Shown here piece after piece: positions 8,049 to 17,927 of a DNA stretch of 64,000 nt (position 1 is the first letter of the stretch; every line of letters begins with the position of its first letter). The notes below the pieces were generated by a model. The model was given only the letters and a program-made list of their open reading frames with translations. It searched no databases and was not told where the DNA came from. Location: the NCBI GenBank assembly GCA_020852515.1, contig JADZAS010000025.1, positions 62,001-126,000 of the forward strand, given 5' to 3'. A program made the position numbers and the translations under genes. The stretch comes from Phycisphaerales bacterium. Lineage in GTDB: Bacteria; Planctomycetota; Phycisphaerae; Phycisphaerales; UBA5793.

Positions 8049-9722
8049 TCAATTTGCGACCGGCATGCGGCTCTGCACGATCCGGAAGCGGCCGGCGACG
8101 AACGCGCTGTCGCACAGTGTGGCGTTGCCCGACGGATTGGCGCCTGAAACATGGAAGTCGCTGAACGCCGCGGCCTGGTTCACCCAGATTGAGCCCGTGA
8201 GATTCGTCGAGAGCGGTACGCCGGCGTCGGCCGTCGCCTCCTCGGCCCGGTGGATGACTTGCGGGTCCGTCGAATACAGCGCGCAAGTGATCGCGCCCTG
8301 GTTTCGCGCGACCTCGGTCGCGAGCCGGATGCTCTCATCCGTGTTGGCGGTTGCGACGACGTATGCGATCGGGCCGAACATCTCGCGGGCAAACTTGTCG
8401 CGGTCTCGGCTGTCGGCCTTGAGAATGAGCGGACTGCGGATGCGAGCCTTCGGGAACGCTTCGTTGTTCACGGGCGTCGACTCGCGCAGCACCGCCAGCC
8501 CCTCGTCTTTGGCCTGATCGACCCGGCGGGCGGTGTTCTCGTTCTGAATGGCGCCGAGCACCTCCGCGGCTCGCTTCGGCTCGCCGAGGAACCAGTCCAC
8601 CGCCTTCACCAGCGCTCCGGCGACTTCATCGAATGACTTGTGCCCTTCGCTCGTCTCGATCCCCTCGCGCGGAATGAAGATGTTCTGACTCGTCGTGCAC
8701 ATCTGGCCCGAATACAGGCTCAAGGTGAAGGCGAGATTGCCCGTGACGGCCTTAAGGTTGTCCACGCTGTCGATGATGACCGAGTTCACGCCCGCCTTTT
8801 CGGTGTAGACGATCGCCTGCCTGGCGTTCTGTTCGATCCACTCGCCGAACGCGCTGCCACCGGTGTAATCGATGATCTTTATCTCGGGCCGCTGCACGAT
8901 ATCTCTGGTGATGGGGGCGCTGAGTTCATCGGCGGCGAGGGTGATGACATTCGGGTCGAAGCCGGCCTCTGCGAGCACTTGCCTCGCGACTTCAACGGTG
9001 ATCGCCAGGGGCAGAATGGCCCCCGGATGCGGCTTGACGACGACTGCATTGCCGGTGGCGAGGCTCGCGAAGATGCCGGGGTAGCCGTTCCACGTCGGGA
9101 AGGTTGAGCAGCCGATGGTCAGCGCAATGCCGCGCGGCACGATCCGGAAGGTCTTGCGCAGCGTAACAGTCTCGTCTTTGCCGACGCGCTTGGACCAGAT
9201 CGCCTGCGCGGGCGTGCGCTGCATCTCGTCCCAGGCGTAGGCCACGGCTTCGAGGCCGCGATCCTGGGCGTGCGGCCCGCCGGCCTGGAAGGCCATCATC
9301 CAGCCTTGGCCGGTCGTGTGCATCACAGCCAGGGCCATCTCGAAACTGCGCCGATTCAGGCGGTGGAGAATTTCGAGACAGACGCCGACGCGGTCCTCGA
9401 CGCTGGCCTTCTTCCAGCCTTGCTCTGCTGCGCCGACCGCGGTAAAGAGACCGTCGAGTTCGACCTTTGGATAGGTGATGCCGAGATCAAAGCCGTATGG
9501 CGACGCCTCAGCGCCGACCTGACCGGCGCCCGGGTGGCCGGGCAGGTCGAAGGGGCGGTTGAGCCGCGACTGGAACGCCTTTTCGCCGTCGTCTTTCGCT
9601 GTTTCGCCGTAGACTTTGCCGCTGGGGACTTCGGGGTAGGCGCTCCAGTAGGCGCGGCTGTGGATGGCCTCGACAGCCTTGGCCAGTGCGTCGCGATGGG
9701 CTTGGAAGAATGGATGGCTCAC
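8049..9722 (-). CDS. paaN: Phenylacetate degradation protein PaaN, aldehyde dehydrogenase type
   Basis: This is a 557-residue aldehyde-dehydrogenase-fold protein of the PaaN type lacking the C-terminal MaoC hydratase domain of PaaZ. It likely oxidises the ring-opened semialdehyde-CoA intermediate. Seen: an extended N-terminus (ITYPKVE), the P-x-G-I-A-L-T-I-G-C-S-T-F-P-T-W-N cofactor segment, K-P-H-P, and the catalytic cysteine in SGQMCTTSQNIF near residue 340. The start is GTG at 9722, with an AAGGA site seven bases upstream. A separate hydratase for oxepin-CoA hydrolysis is not in this window. Downstream across the inverted repeat is paaY. Confidence 0.85.
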   Translation of the reverse strand: MSHPFFQAHRDALAKAVEAIHSRAYWSAYPEVPSGKVYGETAKDDGEKAFQSRLNRPFDLPGHPGAGQVGAEASPYGFDLGITYPKVELDGLFTAVGAAEQGWKKASVEDRVGVCLEILHRLNRRSFEMALAVMHTTGQGWMMAFQAGGPHAQDRGLEAVAYAWDEMQRTPAQAIWSKRVGKDETVTLRKTFRIVPRGIALTIGCSTFPTWNGYPGIFASLATGNAVVVKPHPGAILPLAITVEVARQVLAEAGFDPNVITLAADELSAPITRDIVQRPEIKIIDYTGGSAFGEWIEQNARQAIVYTEKAGVNSVIIDSVDNLKAVTGNLAFTLSLYSGQMCTTSQNIFIPREGIETSEGHKSFDEVAGALVKAVDWFLGEPKRAAEVLGAIQNENTARRVDQAKDEGLAVLRESTPVNNEAFPKARIRSPLILKADSRDRDKFAREMFGPIAYVVATANTDESIRLATEVARNQGAITCALYSTDPQVIHRAEEATADAGVPLSTNLTGSIWVNQAAAFSDFHVSGANPSGNATLCDSAFVAGRFRIVQSRMPVAN

Positions 9723-9751
9723 GGTCGTTCCTTGGAATTTGATGTCTGAAG

Positions 9752-9825
9752 CGCACCCGGGAGGATTCGAACCTCCGACCTGCGATTTAGGAAACCGCTG
9801 CTCTATCCTGCTGAGCTACGGGTGC
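9752..9825 (-). tRNA. tRNA-Arg (anticodon CCT)
   Basis: A full cloverleaf folds on the minus strand. The acceptor stem is GCACCCG/CGGGTGC with discriminator G, the T-arm reads GGAGGTTCGAATCC, and the anticodon arm GCGGT-TTCCTAA-ATCGC puts CCT in the anticodon, which reads AGG. CCA is not encoded. Its 5' end faces that of the plus-strand tRNA-Arg at 9961, 135 bases away. Confidence 0.95.
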
Positions 9826-9960
9826 TCGCCGGCGGCCGCGCCGCCGAGCAAAGATACGACCGACGCGCGGCGTAAGCCAGCACTGATGGCGATTGCCCGT
9901 TCGGAGATGGGTGCTACCCTCATTTTCCGTGGTTGGGGCCACTGTGCCTGGCCGCGTGTT

Positions 9961-10034
<74 letters not shown>

Positions 10035-10099
10035 TTGCCGATAGTGTCATCGACCGGGCTCGCGCGGCGCCCAGCGGCGCCGAACCCACAGGAGCGTCG

Positions 10100-11293
10100 A
10101 TGAGCCGCATTGGCCACAAGCGTCGCAAGCATGCCCAGCGCCGCACGAAGCGGCCGCCTCCCGGCGCCAAGCCCGGCACGATTGCCATCGATCCGGCCGC
10201 CACCCCGTCGCTCATCCGCGTGATGGCCTGCTCGCCAACGGCGTGCAGCGACCTCGTGATCCAGAATCCGGCGGAGCTCAGTCTCGACGCCGTCAAGGGC
10301 GGCACGAGGTGGATCAACGTCGATGGCGTGGGCAGCAGCGCGTCGATTTCGACGATCGGCTCGATGATCGGCCTGCACATGCTCACCGTGGCAGACATCT
10401 GCAACGTGTACCAGCGGCCCAAGGTCGAAGAGTACGACGATTACATCTACCTCGTCATTCGCGAGCCGCACGCCGACGGCGCGCTGACGACCGAGCAGAT
10501 CAGCATCTGCCTCAAGGCGGACCTGGTGGCCACGTTTCAGGAGCGGCCGGGCGACTGCTTTGATCCGATTCGCGCCCGTATTCACGAGACCAACAGCCGC
10601 ATCTGCGCCCGCGGGCCGGATTACCTTGCATACGCCCTGATCGACGCAATCATCGACTCGTACTTTCCGATTCTTGAGGGGCTCGGCGACCGGCTGGAAC
10701 TGCTTGAGGAGCGTGTGTTTTCCGCCGCGGACGAACAGGTGCTCACGGAGTTGCACTGCATTCGGCGCGACCTGGTGACGCTGCGGCGGTCCGTCTGGCC
10801 GCTGCGCGACCCGCTCAACCTGCTGTTGCGCAGTGAGACCAAGCTCGTGTCCGCCGAAACGCGAATCTACCTGCGCGACTGCTATGACCACGTCGTGCAG
10901 ATCATCGATCTCATCGAGACGCACCGCGAGATCTGCAGCAGCCTCATGGAGGTCTACCTCTCGCAACTGAGCCAGCGCACCAACGAGGTCATGAAGGTGC
11001 TGGCGATGATCGGCACCGTGTTTCTGCCGCTGACCTTTATCGTTGGCGTGTACGGCATGAACTTTGACACGAGCGTCTCGCCGTGGAACATGCCCGAACT
11101 GAAGTGGCGGTGGGGGTATCCCGCCATCTGGGCCGTCATGATCGCGGTCGGTGGCGGCACGCTGTGGCTCTTCCACCGATTCGGATGGATCGGCCGCCGT
11201 CGGCGCCACGCCGCCAATGGCGCCAATGGCGCTTCAAATCACGCGGCAAGCGGTGCGAACCGTGCCAATGGGAACGGACACGGCCATTCATAG
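10100..11293 (+). CDS. corA: CorA-family magnesium/cobalt transporter
   Basis: CorA is a pentameric inner-membrane Mg2+ channel. The 397-residue protein has a basic N-terminal extension (residues 1-25), the alpha/beta cytoplasmic funnel, a long helix, and two C-terminal membrane segments at about 293-315 and 335-357. The signature YGMNF lies at about 317-321, between them. The tail after the second membrane segment is unusual: after an R/H-rich stretch it is low-complexity N-G-A-N-G-A and N-G-H-G-H-S, which could bind metal, though that is a guess. An ACAGGAG site precedes the ATG. Confidence 0.9.
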   Translation: MSRIGHKRRKHAQRRTKRPPPGAKPGTIAIDPAATPSLIRVMACSPTACSDLVIQNPAELSLDAVKGGTRWINVDGVGSSASISTIGSMIGLHMLTVADICNVYQRPKVEEYDDYIYLVIREPHADGALTTEQISICLKADLVATFQERPGDCFDPIRARIHETNSRICARGPDYLAYALIDAIIDSYFPILEGLGDRLELLEERVFSAADEQVLTELHCIRRDLVTLRRSVWPLRDPLNLLLRSETKLVSAETRIYLRDCYDHVVQIIDLIETHREICSSLMEVYLSQLSQRTNEVMKVLAMIGTVFLPLTFIVGVYGMNFDTSVSPWNMPELKWRWGYPAIWAVMIAVGGGTLWLFHRFGWIGRRRRHAANGANGASNHAASGANRANGNGHGHS

Positions 11294-11314
11294 CGGCTCT
11301 CGCTGTGCCGGCCC

Positions 11315-11320
11315 TACTAT
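11315..11320 (+). promoter_or_regulatory. TACTAT -10-like hexamer, six bases before the MscS-type gene start
   Basis: TACTAT is followed by CACCGC and then ATG 11327. No ribosome site separates them, so transcription would begin at or within a base or two of the start codon (leaderless). No clear -35 is visible. Confidence 0.5.
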
Positions 11321-11326
11321 CACCGC

Positions 11327-14300
11327 ATGCTGCGGTGGAGCGATCGGCACGGCGTTGCGATGGGCGGAGTGAAGCGAGCGGCGCTGCTGCTTCTGGTCGT
11401 GGCGGCATGGTTGTCGCTTGCCGCTCCGCTGGCCGGGCAGGATGCGCAGCCGCCGGCCGCACCGCCCGACATTCGCACGCTGGTTGAGGAGATTCTTCCC
11501 AAACTCACGGAAGCTGAGCGGGTGCCGTTCGGCGATGCGCTCGAGTCGCTGGCCGGGCTCGAGGAGTCGCGCCGGGCCGACGCCCGCGAGCGGCTCAGCG
11601 CCATCTCCGCCGACCTCACGAGCATCCAGACCTCTTTGAACAAGATCGAGGACCTCAACCAGCGTATCGCCAATGCTCCGCTGCTACTCGAGCAGATCCG
11701 AGGTGAATTGGCGTTGCCGCCTGCCGCGATCGAGATCCCTGCAGGCCAGAGCATTCAGCAGCTCGAGCAGGGCGTGTCGCAGGCGGAGGCGGAACTCAAG
11801 GCCGCCCGCGAAGACGTGACCAACCTCGAAGATGAGGCCAGGAAGCGAACGCTGCTTCGGGAGGAGATCCCGACGTCCATTGCGCGAGCGAGGCAGGAAA
11901 TCGAGACGGTCAACGACGAGATCGAGAGCGGCCGCGCGCTGGGCGCGATCGATCCACTCTCGCGCCTGGAACTGCTCCAGCACATCGTGCATCGCCGGGC
12001 GCTCGAGCAGCGGATCACTGAGCTGGAAACGGAGCAGCAGTCGATCGAGGCTCGCCGTGAGGCGCTTCGGGCCCGGCAGGACCGCGCCGCCCGGCGCGTC
12101 AGCCAGGCGGAGAAGCGTCTTGAGGCCTGGCGGCAGACTCTTAATGAAGCGCGCGAAGTGGAAGCGCGCCGGGTGGCCGACGAAGCGCGTCGCGCGCTGC
12201 AGCAGGCCGCCAACGAGCACCCGGTGATCCAGGACCTGCTCAAAGAGCGCACCGAACTCGCCAGCCGACACGAACAGCTCATCGGGCAGCATCAGCAGGC
12301 GCAGAAGAAGCGGCAGGCGCTCGAGGCGGAGGTGCGCGACGTGCGCGCTCAGTTCGCGCGCAGCTTTGAAGAGATCGAGCGAGCGGGCCTCACCAACACG
12401 GTGGGCATGATCCTCGGCCGGCGCCGCGGCGATCTGCCCAATGTTCGAACGTTGCGCCAGGAGATGCGGCAGCGGCAGCAGCGCCTTTCCGAAGCCCTGG
12501 GCGAGCAGTTCAAGTTCGAGCGCGAACTCGATGAAATCCGCGACATCGGCGCCGCCGTCGAGCGGCGCATGGAGTCGCTCGACAGCGCCATTCCGCGCGA
12601 GGAGCGCGAGGCCGTGAGCCTACGGCTGACCGAAGAACTCCGCGCCCAGAGCGCGCTGCTGGCGCGTGTGGTTGAAACCCTGCGCGACCTGAGTGAGGAG
12701 TTCTCCGAGGCGGACACGGCCGAGCGGGCGCTGCTGGGGGTGACGGAAGAGTACATCTCGTTCATTGACGAGCGCATCCTGTGGATCCGCAGCACGTCGC
12801 CGCTTCGCTGGTCGGACCTGCGGGCCGCCGGCGAAGTCCTGTCGCGCTTCGCGGATCCCACCATCTGGCGCAGCACCTACGACGCCTTTCGCATCGGAGC
12901 GCAGCGGGATCCGGTCCCGTATGTTGTCCTGATCGTCCCTCTGGCGGCGTGGTCTCTGCTGCTGTTCTCGGGTCGACGCATCGGGCGGGTGCGCGAAGCG
13001 CTGGCCGAAGAACTGAACCGCGACCGGTTGAGGCCGTCGTTCCGGCCAACGGTCAAGGCGATCGGGCTGCTGCTGCTCGGGTCGCTTCTGTGGCCGCTGC
13101 TCATGCTGCTCGTCGCGCAGATTCTGGCGGTCAGTCCCGATGCGCCGCCGGCCATCCAGTCGCTTGTGGAAGCGCTTCGCGCCACGGCCGTCGTGTGGCT
13201 GGCGCTCGAGGTCGGGCGGCGCGCCTGCCGCAGCGGCGGGTTTGCCGAAGTGCACCTCCGCTGGCCCCGCGAGTCGGTTGCAGCGGTGCGGCGGCAGATT
13301 TTCTGGCTGGAGTGCCTGGTCGTGCCGCTCGACGTGCTGTTCCGCGTCGTGAGCAGCGACGGCCACGAGTGGACCAGCGAGTCGCTGGCGCGGCTCGCGT
13401 TCATTGCAGGCATAGTCGTGCTGGCGCTGTTCATCCAGCGCACGCTTCGCCCGCACGGACCGATCCTGCGCCCGTATTTCGCGCCGCTGCGCGGCAGTTG
13501 GCTGGCGCGGCTGAGCGGGCTGTGGTTTCTTGTTCTGGTCTGCCTGCCGCTGTTCCTGGCGGTGCTGACGGGGCTGGGCTACTTCTATTCCGCCCAGCGC
13601 CTGCAGCAGGGGCTCAGCGCGACGCTGCTGCTGGGCCTGCTCATGATCATCGTCTCGGCGCTGTTCTACCGCTGGCTCTGGGTGACGCGCCGCCGCGTGG
13701 CCATTGACCAGGCGCTCAAGCGCCGTGCAGCCGCACAGGAGCAGGCGGAGAGCGTTGAGCAGACGCCCGCCGAATCGGCCGCGATCACCGAAGAGGAAAT
13801 CGACCTGCCCGCGGCCAATGCGCAGACCCTGCAACTGTTCCGCAGCGCCGCGGTGCTCGTGATGCTCGTCGCGCTGTGGGGGATCTGGAACAACGTCCTG
13901 CCGGCGCTGGGGCTGCTCGACCAATTCGAACTCTGGCCGCATTTCGGGCCGGTCGAACGAGTCAGCGAGCGCCCCGAGAGCCTGCGGACGATGGAAGTTG
14001 AACCTGCCTCGCCCGCGGTGCAGCCGGCCGGCAATGAAGGCGCCAGCCAGGGCAACGGCGCTTCCACCGGCGGCGGCAATCTCTCGCTGCCGCTGCCCGG
14101 ACAAGCCTCAGATCGCGGTGCGGCGGGCGCATCGGAGCCGGCGGCCGCCGTGCAGCGCGTGACGATCGCCGACCTCACCATGGCGATCATCATCGGCATC
14201 ACAACTCTCATTCTCACGAGAAACATCCCCGGGCTGCTCGAGATCGCGCTGCTGCAGCGCCTGCCTCTTGATGCGGGCAGCCGGTACGCCGTCTCAACGA

Positions 14301-15007
14301 TTGTGCGCTATGTCATCGTCATCGTCGGCGTGATGGTGACGTTTGGAGCGGTCGGCATCGGCTGGTCGCAGATCCAGTGGCTGGCGGCGGCGCTCACCTT
14401 CGGCCTCGCATTCGGTCTGCAGGAGATCTTCGCGAATTTCATCTCCGGACTGATCATTCTCATTGAGCGGCCCATGCGCGTCGGCGACACGGTGACCATC
14501 GGCGACATCTCCGGCGAGGTGTCGCGCATCCGCATGCGGGCCACAACGATCACGCAGTGGAACAAGAAGGAACTCATCGTTCCCAATCGCGAGTTCATCA
14601 CCGGCCAACTGGTGAACTGGACGCTGACCGACCAGATGCTGCGCCTTGAGATCGCCGTCGGCATCGCATACGGCTCGGACACGCGGCTGGCGCGTTCGCT
14701 GCTGCTCAAGGTCGCCAACAAGTGTGAAACGGTGCTCAAGGATCCACCGCCGCGCGCTCTGTTCCTGGCGTTTGGCGACAGCGCGCTCAACTTCGAACTG
14801 CGCGTTTTCATCTCCGGACTGAACAACTACCTCGACACCGTCACGACACTCAACTTCGGCATCGACGATGAGTTTCGCAAGGCGGGAATCGAAATCTCGT
14901 TCCCGCAGCGCGACATCCACATCCGTACAATCAATGGAGTGCTTCCGGTTCAGCAGATCGAGAAAGCGGCGGACGCGGGAGAGCAGGGCCGCGGATCGGA
15001 GGAATGA
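11327..15007 (+). CDS. Large MscS-family mechanosensitive channel (MscK/KefA-like)
   Basis: The 1226-residue protein has a signal peptide (LLLLVVAAWLSLAAPLAG, about 18-35), a long alpha-helical periplasmic region of roughly residues 45-470 rich in E/R/Q heptads, many membrane segments between about 525 and 960, and a C-terminal MscS core near 960-1200. The core includes a G-L-A-F-G-L-Q-E-I-F-A-N-F pore helix, I-E-R-P-M-R-V-G-D and V-P-N-R-E-F-I. This is the domain order of the large MscK-type channels that release solutes on hypo-osmotic shock. An acidic, Gly/Asn-rich insert lies near 875-945. The start at 11327 fits the TACTAT box; ATG 11360 is an alternative. The stop overlaps the next gene's start region. 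Confidence 0.85.
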   Translation: MLRWSDRHGVAMGGVKRAALLLLVVAAWLSLAAPLAGQDAQPPAAPPDIRTLVEEILPKLTEAERVPFGDALESLAGLEESRRADARERLSAISADLTSIQTSLNKIEDLNQRIANAPLLLEQIRGELALPPAAIEIPAGQSIQQLEQGVSQAEAELKAAREDVTNLEDEARKRTLLREEIPTSIARARQEIETVNDEIESGRALGAIDPLSRLELLQHIVHRRALEQRITELETEQQSIEARREALRARQDRAARRVSQAEKRLEAWRQTLNEAREVEARRVADEARRALQQAANEHPVIQDLLKERTELASRHEQLIGQHQQAQKKRQALEAEVRDVRAQFARSFEEIERAGLTNTVGMILGRRRGDLPNVRTLRQEMRQRQQRLSEALGEQFKFERELDEIRDIGAAVERRMESLDSAIPREEREAVSLRLTEELRAQSALLARVVETLRDLSEEFSEADTAERALLGVTEEYISFIDERILWIRSTSPLRWSDLRAAGEVLSRFADPTIWRSTYDAFRIGAQRDPVPYVVLIVPLAAWSLLLFSGRRIGRVREALAEELNRDRLRPSFRPTVKAIGLLLLGSLLWPLLMLLVAQILAVSPDAPPAIQSLVEALRATAVVWLALEVGRRACRSGGFAEVHLRWPRESVAAVRRQIFWLECLVVPLDVLFRVVSSDGHEWTSESLARLAFIAGIVVLALFIQRTLRPHGPILRPYFAPLRGSWLARLSGLWFLVLVCLPLFLAVLTGLGYFYSAQRLQQGLSATLLLGLLMIIVSALFYRWLWVTRRRVAIDQALKRRAAAQEQAESVEQTPAESAAITEEEIDLPAANAQTLQLFRSAAVLVMLVALWGIWNNVLPALGLLDQFELWPHFGPVERVSERPESLRTMEVEPASPAVQPAGNEGASQGNGASTGGGNLSLPLPGQASDRGAAGASEPAAAVQRVTIADLTMAIIIGITTLILTRNIPGLLEIALLQRLPLDAGSRYAVSTIVRYVIVIVGVMVTFGAVGIGWSQIQWLAAALTFGLAFGLQEIFANFISGLIILIERPMRVGDTVTIGDISGEVSRIRMRATTITQWNKKELIVPNREFITGQLVNWTLTDQMLRLEIAVGIAYGSDTRLARSLLLKVANKCETVLKDPPPRALFLAFGDSALNFELRVFISGLNNYLDTVTTLNFGIDDEFRKAGIEISFPQRDIHIRTINGVLPVQQIEKAADAGEQGRGSEE

Positions 15008-16467
15008 TGGATGTCCGCGAGCTGCACATTCAGACGCGCAACCTCATCGGCGGACAGTGGGTGAGCGCGGCCGACGGCGGCACGTTCGAAGTGATTGACC
15101 CGGCGACGGACCGACCGATCGCAGAGGTGGCCGACTGCGGCGCCGCGGAGACGGGTGAGGCCATTGGCGCCGCTGCGCGGGCCTTTCCGGAATGGAGCAG
15201 CCGCACCGCCGAAGATCGCGGCACCCTCCTGCACCGCCTGGCGGATCTGATGATGCGCGACCAGCAGCGGCTGGCGCATCTCATGACGCTTGAGCAGGGC
15301 AAACCAATCGCCGAGGCGCGCGGCGAGATCGCCTACGCCGCGGCGTTCATGTACTGGGCCGCGGAAGAAGGCAAGCGGCTTTACGGCGAGACCATTCCGG
15401 CCTCAAGCCCCGCCAAGCGCATCCTGGTGTTGCGCCAGCCCATCGGCGTCGTCGCCGCCATCACGCCGTGGAACTTCCCCAGCGCGATGATCACGCGGAA
15501 ACTCGGGCCCGCCCTGGCGTGCGGCAATACGTGCGTCATCAAGCCGGCCGAGCAGACGCCGCTCTCGGCTCTGGCCCTGGGTGAACTGGCGATCGAAGCC
15601 GGGCTGCCCTCGGGGGTGGTCAACATCATCACCGGCGATGCGCCGACGATCGCGGGCGCGCTCTTCGCCGACACGCGCGTGCGCAAGGTGTCATTCACGG
15701 GCTCGACGGAGGTCGGCAAGATCCTCATGAAGCACGCCGCGGACCACGTCGTGCGCCTCTCGCTCGAACTCGGCGGCCACGCGCCGTTCATCGTTTTTGA
15801 AGACGCCGATCTCGAAGCGGCCGTGGCGGGCGCGATGGCAAGCAAACTGCGCAATTCGGGCCAGACGTGCGTGTGCGCCAACCGTTTTTTCGTGCACGAG
15901 GCCGTGTATGACGATTTCGCGACGCGCCTGGCCGCGGCGATGCAGAGTCTCAAGGTCGGCTGCGGCTTTGACGAGGGCGTGCAGGTCGGCCCGCTCATCG
16001 ACGACAACGCGATCGCCAAGGTGCAGAGCCACGTGAGCGACGCCGTCAGTCGCGGCGCCCGCATTCGCACCGGCGGCAATCTGGCCGATCTTGGCCAAGG
16101 CTACAGCCGGCGCTTTTACGCGCCGACGGTCATCGATGGTTTCACGCCGGACATGAAGGTCAATTGCGAAGAGACGTTCGGCCCGGTGGCGCCGCTGCGG
16201 CGGTTCAGTTCCGAAGATGAAGCCATCGCCATGGCCAACGACTCGCCCTACGGCCTGGCGGCGTACTTCTACACCCGCGATGCATCGCGTCTCATGCGCG
16301 TCGCCGAGGCGCTCGAATACGGCATCGTCGGCGCCAACGACGGCCTGCCGTCAACACCGCAGGCACCCTTCGGCGGCGTCAAGCAGTCCGGCTTCGGCCG
16401 CGAAGGCGGTCGCCACGTCATGCACGAGTACACGAACATCAAGTACGTGTCGTGGGGGCTGGGCTGA
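15007..16467 (+). CDS. gabD: Succinate-semialdehyde dehydrogenase (NAD(P)+), aldehyde dehydrogenase family
   Basis: Oxidises succinate semialdehyde to succinate. The 486-residue product has the GabD layout: N-x-I-G-G-Q-W, the T-P-W-N-F-P cofactor loop, KPAEQTPLSAL, F-T-G-S-T-E-V-G-K, the general-base Glu in LELGGHAPF near 254 and the catalytic Cys in SGQTCVCANRF near 288. A second Cys two residues after the catalytic one is also typical of SSADHs. It ends with PFGGVKQSGFGREGG. ATG 15007 is preferred over 15004 because the GGAGG site at 14998-15002 is otherwise too close. It is translationally coupled to the MscS-type gene. A related glutarate-semialdehyde dehydrogenase is possible. Confidence 0.85.
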   Translation: MDVRELHIQTRNLIGGQWVSAADGGTFEVIDPATDRPIAEVADCGAAETGEAIGAAARAFPEWSSRTAEDRGTLLHRLADLMMRDQQRLAHLMTLEQGKPIAEARGEIAYAAAFMYWAAEEGKRLYGETIPASSPAKRILVLRQPIGVVAAITPWNFPSAMITRKLGPALACGNTCVIKPAEQTPLSALALGELAIEAGLPSGVVNIITGDAPTIAGALFADTRVRKVSFTGSTEVGKILMKHAADHVVRLSLELGGHAPFIVFEDADLEAAVAGAMASKLRNSGQTCVCANRFFVHEAVYDDFATRLAAAMQSLKVGCGFDEGVQVGPLIDDNAIAKVQSHVSDAVSRGARIRTGGNLADLGQGYSRRFYAPTVIDGFTPDMKVNCEETFGPVAPLRRFSSEDEAIAMANDSPYGLAAYFYTRDASRLMRVAEALEYGIVGANDGLPSTPQAPFGGVKQSGFGREGGRHVMHEYTNIKYVSWGLG

Positions 16468-16470
16468 GGA

Positions 16471-17898
16471 CTACTGGTTGAACGCCGCCTGGATCTTCGC
16501 GCGCAGTTCGGTGACGGCGTCGAATGCGTGCAACGGAAACGCCCAGGTGCGGTCATTGAGCAGGTCGCGCTCGTGCATGCGGCGCTCGGTGAGGCGCAGG
16601 TTCGTTTGCGCCGACTCGATCAAGTCGGGATGGTCTTCCACGAGGCGCCGCTGTTGCCGGCGGATGGCGTCAAAGAGTTCCCGCCGTCGGACTGAGCCGC
16701 GCGGCTGCGCCTCGATCTCTTCAATGAGCCGCGAGCGCTCCCGCAGCGCTGCATCATCATCGAGAAAGCGATCAAGGTTGTAGGGCAGATGGTGGATGAG
16801 CCACTTCGCCCGCGCCAGTTCCCGTTCCTGAACCGGCTCGCGATCGAGGTCCAGCGTCATGGTGGCCGTCGCCATGGCGCGGGGCGAGAGATCGCATCCA
16901 AGCCAGTCGGCGAACCAGCGCTCGGTGACGACGTCATACTCAGCGCCGCTCAGGCCGTGGATGAACAGGTTCGCCAGCGCCAGTCGCACGAGGCCGGTCA
17001 TGAGCAGGGCGCGCGGTAGCAGTTGGGCGTCGGGTCGTCGGAGGTCGTGTTCGAAGGCTCGATGCCGCTGCCGATCCGGAGTGACGAGCCAGCACGGCAC
17101 TTCGCAGCCACCGCTCGGACGGTGTTCCAGCGGCAGCATGCCGGCGCCGGGCGACTGCGCGACGGCCTGGTTGTAGGCTTCCCACATCGCGCGTGGATCG
17201 GCGCGCATCCGCGCAAGAACTTCCCGCCAGAGACTCGTGGTCGTGAGCGCGGACGCCGGCACCAGGAACCGGCGCTCGCGCAGCGGGTCATTCACGTCGG
17301 CGCCGACGGCGGCCACGCGCCGGTTGGCGAAGCGCACTTCCCGCAGCATCGCCGCTGCCAGCGCGAACTGCTCCGCCCGCGACGCGGCGTTGCGGTGCAG
17401 CAGCAGAGCGCGCCCCATGATGCGGCACGCCATGTAAATGCCGGCGCCCGCGAACAGATGGCCGTCTTCCAACTCCCAGGCTCCGGGTTCGGCGAGGATC
17501 GGCGGCAGCACGCCCGTGGGGCTTTGCCGCTCCCGCTCGGGCCAGTAGGTCCAGGGCATCGACTGCGCCACGAGCACGCCCTGGGCATCCAGCGCCGGCA
17601 CGCGCAGGGCGCGCAGATCATTCACATCCTGATCGACGACGAGTTCAACGACGGCGTCGGCGCGCATCGCCGCCGCAGCCGCATCCATGGCGAGGTACTT
17701 GGCAAGGATGCCCGGATGCCAGAAGCCGGCTTGGTGGCCCGTGGCGACGATGCGTGAAAAAGATCGACCGAGCAGTTCGCGGCGGGTGAGTTCGCGCCAC
17801 TGTGCCAGCGGGGCGCCGAGGAATTCAGCCGGGGTCTGCGACTCGATCAGGCCCGGCCATTGCGGTGGCGGGGGCTCGATCCGGATCGATTGCAGCAT
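16471..17898 (-). CDS. Hypothetical protein, distantly BshC-like
   Basis: Function not recognised with confidence. The 475-residue protein has a Rossmann-like opening, ATGHQAGFWHPGILAKYLAM, followed by a V-D-Q-D-V-N-D strand. This resembles the T-G-Q-Q-A-G and D-H-D segments of BshC, the cysteine-adding enzyme of bacillithiol synthesis. A later motif, LFIHGLSGAEYDVVTERWF, and a coiled-coil C-terminal third follow. Length is a little below BshC (~540). The start at 17898 avoids overlap with the upstream glycosyltransferase, which it follows by 29 bases in the same direction. No other bacillithiol gene is evident, so substrate and pathway are open. Confidence 0.45.
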   Translation of the reverse strand: MLQSIRIEPPPPQWPGLIESQTPAEFLGAPLAQWRELTRRELLGRSFSRIVATGHQAGFWHPGILAKYLAMDAAAAAMRADAVVELVVDQDVNDLRALRVPALDAQGVLVAQSMPWTYWPERERQSPTGVLPPILAEPGAWELEDGHLFAGAGIYMACRIMGRALLLHRNAASRAEQFALAAAMLREVRFANRRVAAVGADVNDPLRERRFLVPASALTTTSLWREVLARMRADPRAMWEAYNQAVAQSPGAGMLPLEHRPSGGCEVPCWLVTPDRQRHRAFEHDLRRPDAQLLPRALLMTGLVRLALANLFIHGLSGAEYDVVTERWFADWLGCDLSPRAMATATMTLDLDREPVQERELARAKWLIHHLPYNLDRFLDDDAALRERSRLIEEIEAQPRGSVRRRELFDAIRRQQRRLVEDHPDLIESAQTNLRLTERRMHERDLLNDRTWAFPLHAFDAVTELRAKIQAAFNQ

Positions 17899-17927
17899 GA
17901 GGCCGGCCCTCTCCGCGGCGAGCGGCG

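Noticed and set aside
12620-14104. A 494-codon open frame on the minus strand
   Set aside because: Antisense of the MscS-type channel; glutamine/arginine-rich low-complexity translation.
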